A program made the position numbers and the translations under genes. This document shows, one piece after another, positions 16,891 to 25,681 of a stretch of 64,000 nucleotides of DNA. The notes beneath the pieces are model-generated. The model was not told the DNA's origin. It did not search any database and saw nothing but the letters and a program-made list of their open reading frames with translations. The first letter of the stretch is position 1; every line of letters begins with the position of its first letter. This DNA comes from Streptomyces fulvoviolaceus. GTDB lineage: Bacteria > Actinomycetota > Actinomycetes > Streptomycetales > Streptomycetaceae. Location: the NCBI RefSeq assembly GCF_000718165.1, contig NZ_JOEY01000042.1, positions 29,312-93,311 on the forward strand. The letters run 5' to 3'.

Positions 16891-18417
16891 GTGACTTCGC
16901 CTGCATCGACGGACAGCGTTCCGCCCCAGCTCAGCGCGGGGCCGCGCCCCGCACCGGGCCCGGCCGCCGACGAAGGGCTGGCGCGGCGGCTGCGCGCGCT
17001 CGCCTGCACCGCGCCGCTGCACGACCTCGATGCGCGCAAGGCCAACCTCGCGGGCGAGTACTCGGTGTACGGCATGGCGGAGGTGGCCCTCTCCGCCATC
17101 GACCTGGTCACCCTGAACATGGACTTCGACACGGGCGCGGATCACGACCAGATAGTGGCCAGGCTCATCCCGCGCATCGCCGCCCAGGCCCCGCAGCGGC
17201 CGGTCACCGAGCATGAGCGCGTGGCCCGCTGGGTTCTGGAGAACCTGATCAACGTCGGCAGCGTCGACCGTGGCTTCCGCGCGGTGTACGGCACGTTCGC
17301 CACGGACGGCACGTATGTCCGCCGTGACTACGACTTCAAGCTGATCGAGGAGGTGCCCGGACCCGGCGGCTCCGTGTACCTCCGTACGACGGACGAGGCG
17401 GTCAACGTCCTCGTCGGCGCCCTCGACACCGACGTCACCAGCGCGCAGATTGCCGCCGAGGTCAAGCTGGAGGTGCTGATCAGCCGAGGGCGGCTGGCCG
17501 ACGCCCAGCTGGCCGCCGAGCAGGCCCGGTACCGGACCGTGCAGTACTCGGAGACCCTGCGCAGGGCGCTGGACGCGACCCGGCGCAATGTCCGGGCCGT
17601 GGACTGGCTCAACGCCGTGCCCGACATGATCACCGAGGCGCTCGACCACGTCGCCGACCGGTACCGCCACGAGAACGCGATCCTCACGAACATTCGTAGA
17701 GCGCGGGACGAGTCGGAGGACCCGGAGCAGAAGCGGCGGGCCGCCGAGCTGGTCGACATCGTCAAGGACTGCATCCGGCGGCACACGCAGCTGCAGTCGC
17801 GGTTGCTGGAGGCGGGTCCGCTGTTCCGTGCGGAGCAGGACCGGCAGGCCTTCGCCACGCCCATGACGACGTCCGGGATAGATCTGTACGGGCATCTGGT
17901 CGCGCCCGTTCTGCCGTTGCCGCTGGAGCAGGCGGCCCGGGTCACCGACGCGTTCTTCGCTCGCGGGACCGGGTTGCGTACGCCGGTGTCGGTGCGGGTG
18001 GGTGACCTTGTCGACATACTGCTGACGCCGCCGTTGGAGCGGGAGCATCTGGGGGCGGAGATGCCGGAGCCGGATCTCATCGCCACGCCGGACGACAGTC
18101 GGTTCAGTGAGGAACAGCTGGCGGCGGCGACGGAGCTCCTTGATCTGCCCGCGGATGCGCCGCGACGGCTTTCGGGGTTGCTGGCCGAGGCTCGTCGGCG
18201 GGATCCCGAGTTGCCGTATCTCGTTGCTTTGTTGGCTGTTCACGCAGCCAGTCCGGCGGTGGGGACTGCCTACCGGCAGGGCGAGGAGAAGCTGGTGTTC
18301 GCCGTGGATGACGGGACCGAGCTTGATGATCCCGAGTTCGGTGGGGCCGACCTGATTGTGGGGACGGCGTTGCTGGATGCGGTGGGGATGGCTGCGGATC
18401 GGGCGGAGGCGGCGTGA
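16891..18417 (+). CDS. MukF/JetA-like kleisin subunit of an SMC-type complex
   Basis: 508-residue protein, predicted bridging (kleisin) subunit of a bacterial SMC complex. The N-terminal 150 residues are helical and winged-helix-like (YSVYGMAEVALSAIDLVT; VARWVLENLINVG), the middle (about 185-320) is strongly helical and likely coiled coil (AEQARYRTVQYSETLRRALDATRRNV; EKRRAAELVDIVKDC-like), and a C-terminal alpha/beta part may be a second winged helix. Size, predicted architecture and position ahead of a MukE-sized and a giant SMC-like gene support the call; I recognise no diagnostic motif. GTG at 16891 is chosen because of the -10 just upstream. Confidence 0.6.
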   Translation: MTSPASTDSVPPQLSAGPRPAPGPAADEGLARRLRALACTAPLHDLDARKANLAGEYSVYGMAEVALSAIDLVTLNMDFDTGADHDQIVARLIPRIAAQAPQRPVTEHERVARWVLENLINVGSVDRGFRAVYGTFATDGTYVRRDYDFKLIEEVPGPGGSVYLRTTDEAVNVLVGALDTDVTSAQIAAEVKLEVLISRGRLADAQLAAEQARYRTVQYSETLRRALDATRRNVRAVDWLNAVPDMITEALDHVADRYRHENAILTNIRRARDESEDPEQKRRAAELVDIVKDCIRRHTQLQSRLLEAGPLFRAEQDRQAFATPMTTSGIDLYGHLVAPVLPLPLEQAARVTDAFFARGTGLRTPVSVRVGDLVDILLTPPLEREHLGAEMPEPDLIATPDDSRFSEEQLAAATELLDLPADAPRRLSGLLAEARRRDPELPYLVALLAVHAASPAVGTAYRQGEEKLVFAVDDGTELDDPEFGGADLIVGTALLDAVGMAADRAEAA

Positions 18418-18424
18418 TGTTTGT

Positions 18425-18480
18425 GCCGGTGGGCGGCTGCGGGTCCGCTGTGGCTGGTCGCGCAGTTCCCCGCGCCCCTA
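18425..18480 (-). repeat. Dispersed 3'-flank repeat, copy D
   Basis: Minus-strand orientation: TAGGGGCGCGGGGAACTGCG then CGACCAGCCACAGCGGACCC and GCAGCCGCCCACCGG. It sits in the 109-bp gap between the first two genes of the SMC-like module, so it may attenuate or process that transcript. Confidence 0.85.
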
Positions 18481-18526
18481 GGTGGGCAAGCTGCTCCCCC
18501 GTTTTCAAGTTCGAGGAGATTGAGTC

Positions 18527-19417
18527 GTGAGCGAGCACGTCGAGTGGAGTGACGCGGAGGCCCCCGCCCCTTCGGCGCCCGCTGCCGTCACGCCCGCCGA
18601 CGCCGCCGACGCGGCTCGGCTTGTCGCCTTTGGGCTGCAGCCCAAGCTGCAGCCCGCGCGGGACCAGGAGTACACCGAGTTGCTGCGGCGGTATCGGGAG
18701 GACCCGCCGTTCGCGCGGCTCGCCGATGCCGTGGCCGCCGGGCTCGGGCTCGTCGTCCTTGAGGTGTCCCCACGCGCGGGGATGGCCGTGACCGCCGCCG
18801 AGGACTCGGTGTTCGCCGTGCGCATGGGCGACTACGCGCGCCGGACGTCCGCCGACTCCGGGGACCGGTTCCTGCACGGGCTGGCCCATCTCGCCGTCGC
18901 CGCGATGGCGTTTCCGCGACCCGAGGACCTTGCCGACGACGGGTACATCGGGCGCGTCTCGGTCAACGGCGTCGACGCGTTCGTACGGCAGGCATGTCGG
19001 CGGCTGGAGGAGCGGGCCGAGGAGGTGGGGGAGAACACCGACCCGGCGACCGACGCACCCGGTCTCGAGGCCGCCTGGCGGATCTGGGCGAGACGCAGCG
19101 CGACCGGTGCCACCAAGGACGCGCGTCGGCTCGCCGGGTCGACGACCGGCATCGTCGGCAAGGCCGCCGCCTTCCTCACCGACTCCGGATTCCTGCAGCG
19201 CACCGGTGACGACAACGGCGGTACGTATCGGACGACCGCCCGCTACCAGCTCCAGGTGCGGGACATGGCGGGCAGTGCCGCCATGGCCGAGCTCCTCGAG
19301 CTGGGCGTCGTCCCGGTCACCGACGGCACACCCACCCTGCTGCCCGCCGAGGACAGCGAAGACCTGGGGCTGGTGGCCGACGCCGGACTGCCGTTCCACG
19401 CGTCGACCTCCTCCTGA
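18527..19417 (+). CDS. MukE/JetB-like accessory subunit of an SMC-type complex
   Basis: 296-residue protein, predicted accessory winged-helix (MukE/JetB/KITE-like) subunit. After a 30-residue acidic, disordered start come helices around LLRRYREDPPFARLADAVAAGLGLVVLEV, a beta-rich wing, and a C-terminal winged-helix-like part (GIVGKAAAFLTDSGFLQRTGDDNGGTYRTTARYQLQVRDM). GAGGAG at 18513-18518 supports the GTG start. It lies 37 bases before the SMC-like gene. The assignment rests on size, order and predicted fold rather than a motif. Confidence 0.55.
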   Translation: MSEHVEWSDAEAPAPSAPAAVTPADAADAARLVAFGLQPKLQPARDQEYTELLRRYREDPPFARLADAVAAGLGLVVLEVSPRAGMAVTAAEDSVFAVRMGDYARRTSADSGDRFLHGLAHLAVAAMAFPRPEDLADDGYIGRVSVNGVDAFVRQACRRLEERAEEVGENTDPATDAPGLEAAWRIWARRSATGATKDARRLAGSTTGIVGKAAAFLTDSGFLQRTGDDNGGTYRTTARYQLQVRDMAGSAAMAELLELGVVPVTDGTPTLLPAEDSEDLGLVADAGLPFHASTSS

Positions 19418-19454
19418 ACTCCCCCCACCTGCCGAAGACTTACGAGAGTCCGCC

Positions 19455-22400
19455 ATGTACGAGCTGTCCCGGGTCCGCCTCTACTCCATCGGTCCCGCCG
19501 GTGCGCGCTACGCCGACACCGTGCTTGACCTGCGCGGTGTGGGCGCGGAAGTGCCCGACCCCGCGCCCACCCAGGCGGAGTTCTTCGAGGAGGAGCCCGT
19601 CGGTCCGCCGAGGCGCCCGGCGCCCGCCGGTGTGCTCTTCCTGGAGAACGGCGGCGGCAAGTCCGTCCTGCTCAAGCTGATCTTCTCCGTGATGCTGCCC
19701 GGCCATCGCAACACCCTCGGTGGTGCGAGTTCGGGTGTGCTGCGGAAGTTCCTGCTCGCCGACGACTGCGGGCACGTGGCGCTGGAGTGGCAGCACGTGC
19801 TGACCGGCGAGTGCATTGTCGTCGGCAAGGCCAGTGAGTGGCGGGGACGTCAGGTCTCCAACGACCCGCGGAAGTTCGCCGAGGCCTGGTACTCCTTCCG
19901 GCCCGGGCCCGGGCTGAGCCTCGACAACCTGCCGGTCGCCGAGTCCACCGCCGTACGGCCGTCCGTCGAGGGGCAGTCGGGCGCGCAGGGGCGCCGGCGG
20001 ACCATGAAGGGCTTCAGGGATGCCCTCACCGAGGCGGGCAAGGCGTATCCGCATCTGGAGGTGCACTGGGAGGAGATCCACGACCGGTGGATCGAGCACC
20101 TCGGCGACCTGGGCCTCGACCCCGAACTCTTCCGCTACCAGCGGGAGATGAACGCCGACGAGGGCGAGGCCGCCGGCCTCTTCGCGGTGAAGAAGGACTC
20201 CGACTTCACCGACCTGCTGCTGCGCGCCGTGACCGACACGCGCGACACCGACGGTCTCGCCGACCTCGTCAGCGGCTTCGGCAACAAGCTGGGGCGCCGG
20301 GCGGAGCTGATCGCCGAACGGGACTTCACCGCCGGGTCGGTCGACCTGCTCGGCCGGATCGTCGAGGCCGCCGAGGCCCGCTCCCGCGCGCGGGACATCC
20401 ACGCCGGGGCCGAGCGCCGGACGCGGTCCCTCGCGCGGCGGCTGTCCGCGCGGGGCGCCCAGGAGCGAGTGCGGGCGGCCGACCTCGCACAGCGGGTCAC
20501 CGCCGCCGCGTACGCCGCCACGCACTCCGAGGCGGGTCGGGAGCGCAGCGCGCTGATCGCCGCCGAACTCGCCTACCGGCACGCCTCGTTGGCGCTCGCC
20601 GCCACCGAGAAGTCGGCCGCCGCGCAGAAGCGCGAGCTCGCCGACGCGCGCACGCTGCACTCCGCCTGGCAGGCCGCAGAGGCCGTACTGCGTCACCGCG
20701 CCGCCGCCGACCGGGTCGCGCGCGTGGCCGTCGCGATCCAGGAGGCGGAACGCGACGCGGCCCCCGCGCTGGCCGCCCGCGCCAAGGCCGCCGTCGATCT
20801 CGTACGGGCCCTGCACGCGGCCGCCGAAGGCGCCGAGACCCTCGCCAACGAAGGGGAGGAGCGGTCCGCCGCACTCCAGGAGATCGGCGAGTCCGCCCAC
20901 CGGGACTCCACCGCCGCCGCCACCGAGGCACAGCGCGCCCGCAGCGAGGTCGGTCACCTTCGCCAGCGGCTGAGCGAGGTCGAGCAGGAGACCGCCGAGG
21001 CCGTGCGCGCGGGCTGGCTCGACGACAGCGCACCCGATGCCGACCCGGCACGGGCCGCGCTCGCCGCCAGCGATGCCGAGAAGACGGCCGTCGCCGCGTG
21101 GGACACCACGCGTGAGGCCTCGCGGCGGGCCACCGAGCACGCGCGCGAAGCGGGCGGTGCGGAGTCCCGTGCCGAGCTGACCGCGGCCCGCGCGGCGGAC
21201 GCGGCCACGGCGGCCGAGCGGTCGTACGGTGCCGAGCGCCGCCTCGCCGAGGCCCTGGCGGCGGAGCCGCGGCTGGCGGAGCTGCTGAGTCTGAGCGGCG
21301 GCGACGCCCGTTCCGTGGTCCCGCAGCCCCGGCACGACACGGACGCCGGCGACCAGGGGGCGCTCACCCCCGAGGACCTGGACCGTTTCGCCGACGAGCT
21401 GCGCGAACTGCTCGACGACACCGTCTCCTCGGCCGAACGCCAGCTCTTCGAACTGCGTACCGCCGCCGCCGACGACTCCCGGATCCTCGGCGCGCTCGGC
21501 GACGGCGGGCTGCTGCCGCCCGGCCCGGACGTGCTGGCCACCGTCGAGTTCCTCGGCGAGCACGGCATCCCCGCGCTGCCCGGCTGGCGCTACCTCGCCC
21601 AGGCCGTCGACCCCGCCGACCACGCGCGCGTGCTGGCCGCCCGGCCCGAGCTGGTCGACGGCGTGATCATCACCGACCCGGCCACGCACGCGCGTGCCCG
21701 CGAGGCGCTGAGCGAGGCGGCACTGCTGCCACGGTCCGCCGTCGCCGTCGGTACGGCCGCCGCCCTGCTCGCACCGACCCCGGCGCCCGACTCGGACAAC
21801 GGGGACGTCTTCCTCGTACCGCCGAACCCCGCCATGCACGACGAGCACGCCGCCGACGAGGAACGGCAGGCGCTGCGTGCGCGGGCGACCGAGCGCGACG
21901 AGGAGATCCGGTCGCTCGCGGCCCGGCTCGGCAAGGACCGGGAGCTGGCGGCGCGGCTGTCCTCCTGGCGCACCGGCTGCCCGGCCGGGCGGCTCGTCGA
22001 GCTGGCGCAGGCCGCGCAGGACACGCGGGTGTTCGCCGAGGAGTCCGAGGCCGAGCTGGCCGAGGCCCGGACCGTCCGCGCCGAGGCCGACGAAGCCGCC
22101 GCCGAGGCAGCACAAGCGCGGGACGAGCGGCAGGAGGCCGCGCAGAAGGCCCGGCGCGCCGCCGACGCCCTCGCCGGGCTTGCCTACCGTCTGCGCGAGC
22201 GGGCCGGCTGGCAGGTCAAGCTGCGCGAACTCGCCGACGAGGCCACCGAGTCGGAGGCCCGCGCCCAGACGTGCCTGGAGCGCGCCCGCGCCGCCGACGA
22301 GGACCGGCGCGCCGCCCAGCGCGGCGCCGACGACGCCCGCCGCACCGCCCGCGCGCTGCGCGCCGAGCGCGCCGAGATCGCGGGCGCCCCCGACGACGTA

Positions 22401-24080
22401 CCGGCGGACGACGCGGACGCGTCCAAGGCGTCCCTGCCTGCCCTGCGCGAGGCCTACCGGGCCGCGTCCCAGCTGTACGAGAAGGTCGGCGTCGGCGCCG
22501 ACCTGCGCGCCGAGCAGGCCCGTGCGGAGAGCGACGAGAGCGCGGCGCGCGCCGAGCTGGACCGGCTCAGCAACAAGGTCCGCACACGCGCGGAGCAGCT
22601 GCTCCAGTCGCCCGACGGCTCCGACGGGCCCTCCCGACAGGCCGCCGTCGCCCGCGCCGACGAGCTGGTGCAGCTCCTGGAGACCCGGATGTCGACCGCG
22701 AGCGAGCAGCTCGGCCGGCTGCGCGGCGAGGCCGAGCGGCACGCGCCCGAGGACGGCGAGGCGCACACCGAGCTGTCGGAGGAACTCCAGCCGCGCGACG
22801 CCGAGCACGCCCAGGCGCTGCTGCGCACGGCGACCGCCGAACTCGCCTCCCGTACCGAGGCGTTGAACCAGGCGCGGGAGGCGCACGCCGAGCTCCTCGA
22901 CACCCACCGTGCCGCTGAGGACGCGGCCGGCGGATTCGACGAGATCGCCGCGATGCTCCGCGACCTGATGCGTGAGCACGCCTCGGAGGAGGAGCAGGAG
23001 GAGCCGGAGCCGTACCCGGGCAGCCCGGAGGAGGCCCGGCAGTCCGCCGCCGAGGCGCGCCGGTCGCTGCGCGGCTGCGCCGCCGACCTGTCCGCCGCCG
23101 AGTCCGCCGTACGCGAGGCGAGCGACGTGCTCGTCCGGCACGCCAACTCCACGCGCTACGAACAGGTTCGGACCCCGGCGCGGCAGCAGATCCGTGAGCT
23201 GCCCGCCTCGGCGCTGCCCGAGCACGCGCAGAAGTGGGCCGACGCGTTCGCGCCCCGACTCCGGGTCCTCACCGACGAGTTGGCGCAGCTGGAGCGGAAC
23301 CGGGACTCGATCGTGGACCGGCTGCGGGGGCTCGTAGAGTCGGCCCTCGCCACGCTCAGGTCCGCCCAGCGGCTGTCCCGGCTGCCGGAAGGCCTCGGTG
23401 AGTGGTCCGGGCAGGAGTTCCTGCGCATCCGCTTCGAGGAGCCCGACCAGGCGACTTTGACCGAGCGGCTGGGCGAGGTCATCGACGAGGCGACCCGGGC
23501 GGCCGTGAAGAAGAACTCCGACATGCGGCGGGACGGCATGTCGCTGCTGCTGCGGGGTGTGGGCGCGGCCCTTGAGCCCAAGGGGGTCGCCGTCGAGATC
23601 CTCAAGCCGGATGCCGTGCTGAGGGCCGAGCGCGTGCCCGTCGGGCAGATGGGCGACGTGTTCTCCGGTGGGCAGTTGCTCACGGCGGCCATCGCGCTGT
23701 ACTGCACAATGGCGGCGCTCCGCAGCAATGACCGGGGACGGGACAAGCACCGGCATGCCGGCACGCTGTTCCTCGACAACCCGATCGGGCGGGCCAACGC
23801 GACCTATCTGCTGGAACTCCAGCGCGCGGTGTCGGATGCCCTGGGCGTCCAACTCCTCTACACCACCGGCCTGTTCGACACGACCGCGCTCGCCGAGTTC
23901 CCGCTCGTCATCCGGCTGCGGAACGACGCGGACCTGCGGGCCGGGTTGAAGTACATCAGCGTGGAGGAACACCTCCGGCCGGGACTGCCGCAGCAGGCCC
24001 CGGCCGGAGAAGGTGAAGCGGTACACAGCGAGATCACGGCGACGCGGATGTTCAAACGGCCCGCGCCGACCGCCGGTTGA
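19455..24080 (+). CDS. MukB/JetC-like SMC ATPase
   Basis: 1541-residue SMC-type ATPase. Head part 1 has ENGGGKS (K69 is the P-loop lysine). Long alanine/arginine/glutamate-rich coiled coils run about 290-620 and 795-1300, broken by a globular hinge-like domain about 670-790 (FLGEHGIPALPGWRYLAQAV). Head part 2 has the signature FSGGQ (1403-1407) and Walker B LFLDNP (1438-1443). The catalytic glutamate position after D1441 is asparagine N1442. Expected role: ATP-driven DNA entrapment or loop extrusion with the two upstream gene products; MksB/JetC are the closest functional analogues. The stop abuts the convergent GMC gene with no gap. Confidence 0.85.
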   Translation: MYELSRVRLYSIGPAGARYADTVLDLRGVGAEVPDPAPTQAEFFEEEPVGPPRRPAPAGVLFLENGGGKSVLLKLIFSVMLPGHRNTLGGASSGVLRKFLLADDCGHVALEWQHVLTGECIVVGKASEWRGRQVSNDPRKFAEAWYSFRPGPGLSLDNLPVAESTAVRPSVEGQSGAQGRRRTMKGFRDALTEAGKAYPHLEVHWEEIHDRWIEHLGDLGLDPELFRYQREMNADEGEAAGLFAVKKDSDFTDLLLRAVTDTRDTDGLADLVSGFGNKLGRRAELIAERDFTAGSVDLLGRIVEAAEARSRARDIHAGAERRTRSLARRLSARGAQERVRAADLAQRVTAAAYAATHSEAGRERSALIAAELAYRHASLALAATEKSAAAQKRELADARTLHSAWQAAEAVLRHRAAADRVARVAVAIQEAERDAAPALAARAKAAVDLVRALHAAAEGAETLANEGEERSAALQEIGESAHRDSTAAATEAQRARSEVGHLRQRLSEVEQETAEAVRAGWLDDSAPDADPARAALAASDAEKTAVAAWDTTREASRRATEHAREAGGAESRAELTAARAADAATAAERSYGAERRLAEALAAEPRLAELLSLSGGDARSVVPQPRHDTDAGDQGALTPEDLDRFADELRELLDDTVSSAERQLFELRTAAADDSRILGALGDGGLLPPGPDVLATVEFLGEHGIPALPGWRYLAQAVDPADHARVLAARPELVDGVIITDPATHARAREALSEAALLPRSAVAVGTAAALLAPTPAPDSDNGDVFLVPPNPAMHDEHAADEERQALRARATERDEEIRSLAARLGKDRELAARLSSWRTGCPAGRLVELAQAAQDTRVFAEESEAELAEARTVRAEADEAAAEAAQARDERQEAAQKARRAADALAGLAYRLRERAGWQVKLRELADEATESEARAQTCLERARAADEDRRAAQRGADDARRTARALRAERAEIAGAPDDVPADDADASKASLPALREAYRAASQLYEKVGVGADLRAEQARAESDESAARAELDRLSNKVRTRAEQLLQSPDGSDGPSRQAAVARADELVQLLETRMSTASEQLGRLRGEAERHAPEDGEAHTELSEELQPRDAEHAQALLRTATAELASRTEALNQAREAHAELLDTHRAAEDAAGGFDEIAAMLRDLMREHASEEEQEEPEPYPGSPEEARQSAAEARRSLRGCAADLSAAESAVREASDVLVRHANSTRYEQVRTPARQQIRELPASALPEHAQKWADAFAPRLRVLTDELAQLERNRDSIVDRLRGLVESALATLRSAQRLSRLPEGLGEWSGQEFLRIRFEEPDQATLTERLGEVIDEATRAAVKKNSDMRRDGMSLLLRGVGAALEPKGVAVEILKPDAVLRAERVPVGQMGDVFSGGQLLTAAIALYCTMAALRSNDRGRDKHRHAGTLFLDNPIGRANATYLLELQRAVSDALGVQLLYTTGLFDTTALAEFPLVIRLRNDADLRAGLKYISVEEHLRPGLPQQAPAGEGEAVHSEITATRMFKRPAPTAG

Positions 24081-25631
24081 TCAGGCGTCCTCCTTCAGGA
24101 GATCCGCGCACTTCTCGCCGATCATCATCGTCGTGATGCACGGATTGACGGTGACGAGATCCGGCATCACCGAACCGTCGGCCACCCGCAGACCCTCGAC
24201 CCCCTTGACCCGCAGCCGCGCGTCGAGCGGGGCCGAGGTGTCGTCGTCCGCGCCCATCTTCACGGTGCAGGACGGGTGGTAGACGGTGTTGTGGGTCTTG
24301 TGGATGTAGTCGAGCAGCTCCTCGTCGGTCTGGACGTCCGGGCCGGGGGCCAACTCGGCTCCCGCCCAGCCGCTCAGCGCCGGCTGCGAGGCGATGCGGC
24401 GGGCCAGCTTCAGCCCGTACGTCATCACCCGCACGTCGTGCTCGTGGGTGAAGTACCGCGGATCCACCATCGGCTTGTCCCGGTAGTCCCGCGTCCGCAG
24501 CCGCACCGTCCCCCGTGACTTCGCGCGCGTCACGTTGGGGGTGAGGCAGAACGCGTTCTCCGACGTGGGGTAGCCCCACCGCGCGGTGTTCATGTCGAAC
24601 GGCACCGAGCCGTAGTGGAACATCAGGTCGGGCCGGTCCAGGCCCTCCTCGGTGTCGTAGAAGATGCCCGCCTCCCACCACTGGCTGGACGTGGTGGTCA
24701 TGGGCTGCTTGGCCTCCCACATGATCACGCCCTCGGGGTGGTCCTGGAGGTTCTCGCCGACGCCCGCCGAGTCGACCACGACCTCGATACCGACCTCGCG
24801 CAGATGCGCGGCCGGTCCGATGCCGGACAGCATCAGCAGCTTCGGGGTGTCGATCGCCCCGCAGGAGACGATCACCTCGCGTCGGGCCCGTACCGTCCGG
24901 GTGTGGATCAGGTCCGGGTCCAGGTACTCGGCGCCCACGCAGCGCCGACCGTCGAGCACGAGCTTCTTGGCGCGTACGCCCGTGCGCACCTCCAGGTTCG
25001 GCCGCTTGCCCATGACCGGGTGGAGGTAGGCCACGGAGGACGACTGGCGGATGTTGTTCTCGTCGGAGTTGATCTGGAACCAGTTGGCGCCCCGGACCAC
25101 CGTCGAGCCGGTGTTGAAGGGCGTCGTCGGGATCCCGGCCTGCGCGCACGCCTCCAACAGGGCCGTACCGCACGGGTCGTCGCTCTTCAGCGTGCGCAGC
25201 TTCACCGGGCCGGTGCGGCCGTGGTGGTCGCCGGGAGCGTCGTTGTTCTCCAGCCGCTGGTAGAGCGGGAAGAGATCGGCGGCGCTCCAGCCCGTACAGC
25301 CGCCGGCGGCCCAGGCGTCGAGGTCCTCCGCCGGGGCCCAGAAGGCGATACAGGAGTTGTGCGAGGAACAGCCGCCCAGCACCTTCGCCCGGGCGTGCCG
25401 CATGAAGCTGTTGCCGCTGGCCTGCGGCTCGACCGGGTAGTCCCAGTCGTAGCCGGACTCCAGCAGGCCCATCCAGCGTTCGAGTTTGAGGATGTCGTCG
25501 TCGCCGACGTCGCTGGGCCCCGCCTCCAGGACGCACACGGTGACCGAGGGGTCCTCGGACAGCCGGGCCGCCACCGCGTTGCCCGCGGTGCCGCCGCCGA
25601 CCACGACGTAGTCGAACTCATCGGTGTTCAT
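24081..25631 (-). CDS. GMC-family oxidoreductase, choline dehydrogenase-like
   Basis: 516-residue FAD enzyme, probably oxidising choline to betaine aldehyde. The ADP-binding motif VVVGGGTAGNAVAARLSED lies at residues 9-27; GGCSSHNSCIAFWAP is the GMC signature near 85; the second signature GAIDTPKLLMLSGIGP is mid-protein; the active-site histidine lies in NTVYHPSCTVKMG near the C-terminus. No membrane anchor. Last gene of the choline/betaine operon, 50 bases after the APC permease. Other alcohol substrates are possible; context favours choline. Confidence 0.88.
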   Translation of the reverse strand: MNTDEFDYVVVGGGTAGNAVAARLSEDPSVTVCVLEAGPSDVGDDDILKLERWMGLLESGYDWDYPVEPQASGNSFMRHARAKVLGGCSSHNSCIAFWAPAEDLDAWAAGGCTGWSAADLFPLYQRLENNDAPGDHHGRTGPVKLRTLKSDDPCGTALLEACAQAGIPTTPFNTGSTVVRGANWFQINSDENNIRQSSSVAYLHPVMGKRPNLEVRTGVRAKKLVLDGRRCVGAEYLDPDLIHTRTVRARREVIVSCGAIDTPKLLMLSGIGPAAHLREVGIEVVVDSAGVGENLQDHPEGVIMWEAKQPMTTTSSQWWEAGIFYDTEEGLDRPDLMFHYGSVPFDMNTARWGYPTSENAFCLTPNVTRAKSRGTVRLRTRDYRDKPMVDPRYFTHEHDVRVMTYGLKLARRIASQPALSGWAGAELAPGPDVQTDEELLDYIHKTHNTVYHPSCTVKMGADDDTSAPLDARLRVKGVEGLRVADGSVMPDLVTVNPCITTMMIGEKCADLLKEDA

Positions 25632-25681
25632 GAGTGTTGACCTCCTTGTAGCCGCATACACAGCCGCATCGCAGCCTGAAC

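Noticed and set aside
19440..24026. A 4.6-kb open frame on the minus strand opposite the SMC-like gene
   Set aside because: It exactly mirrors a gene with intact SMC motifs, has GC-bias composition (G, L, R, V rich) and no family resemblance; a shadow of codon bias.
16030..25631. A JetD-like toprim nuclease next to the SMC module
   Set aside because: Both neighbours were read in all plausible frames: a GntR regulator upstream and a GMC oxidoreductase downstream; no such gene is present within the window.
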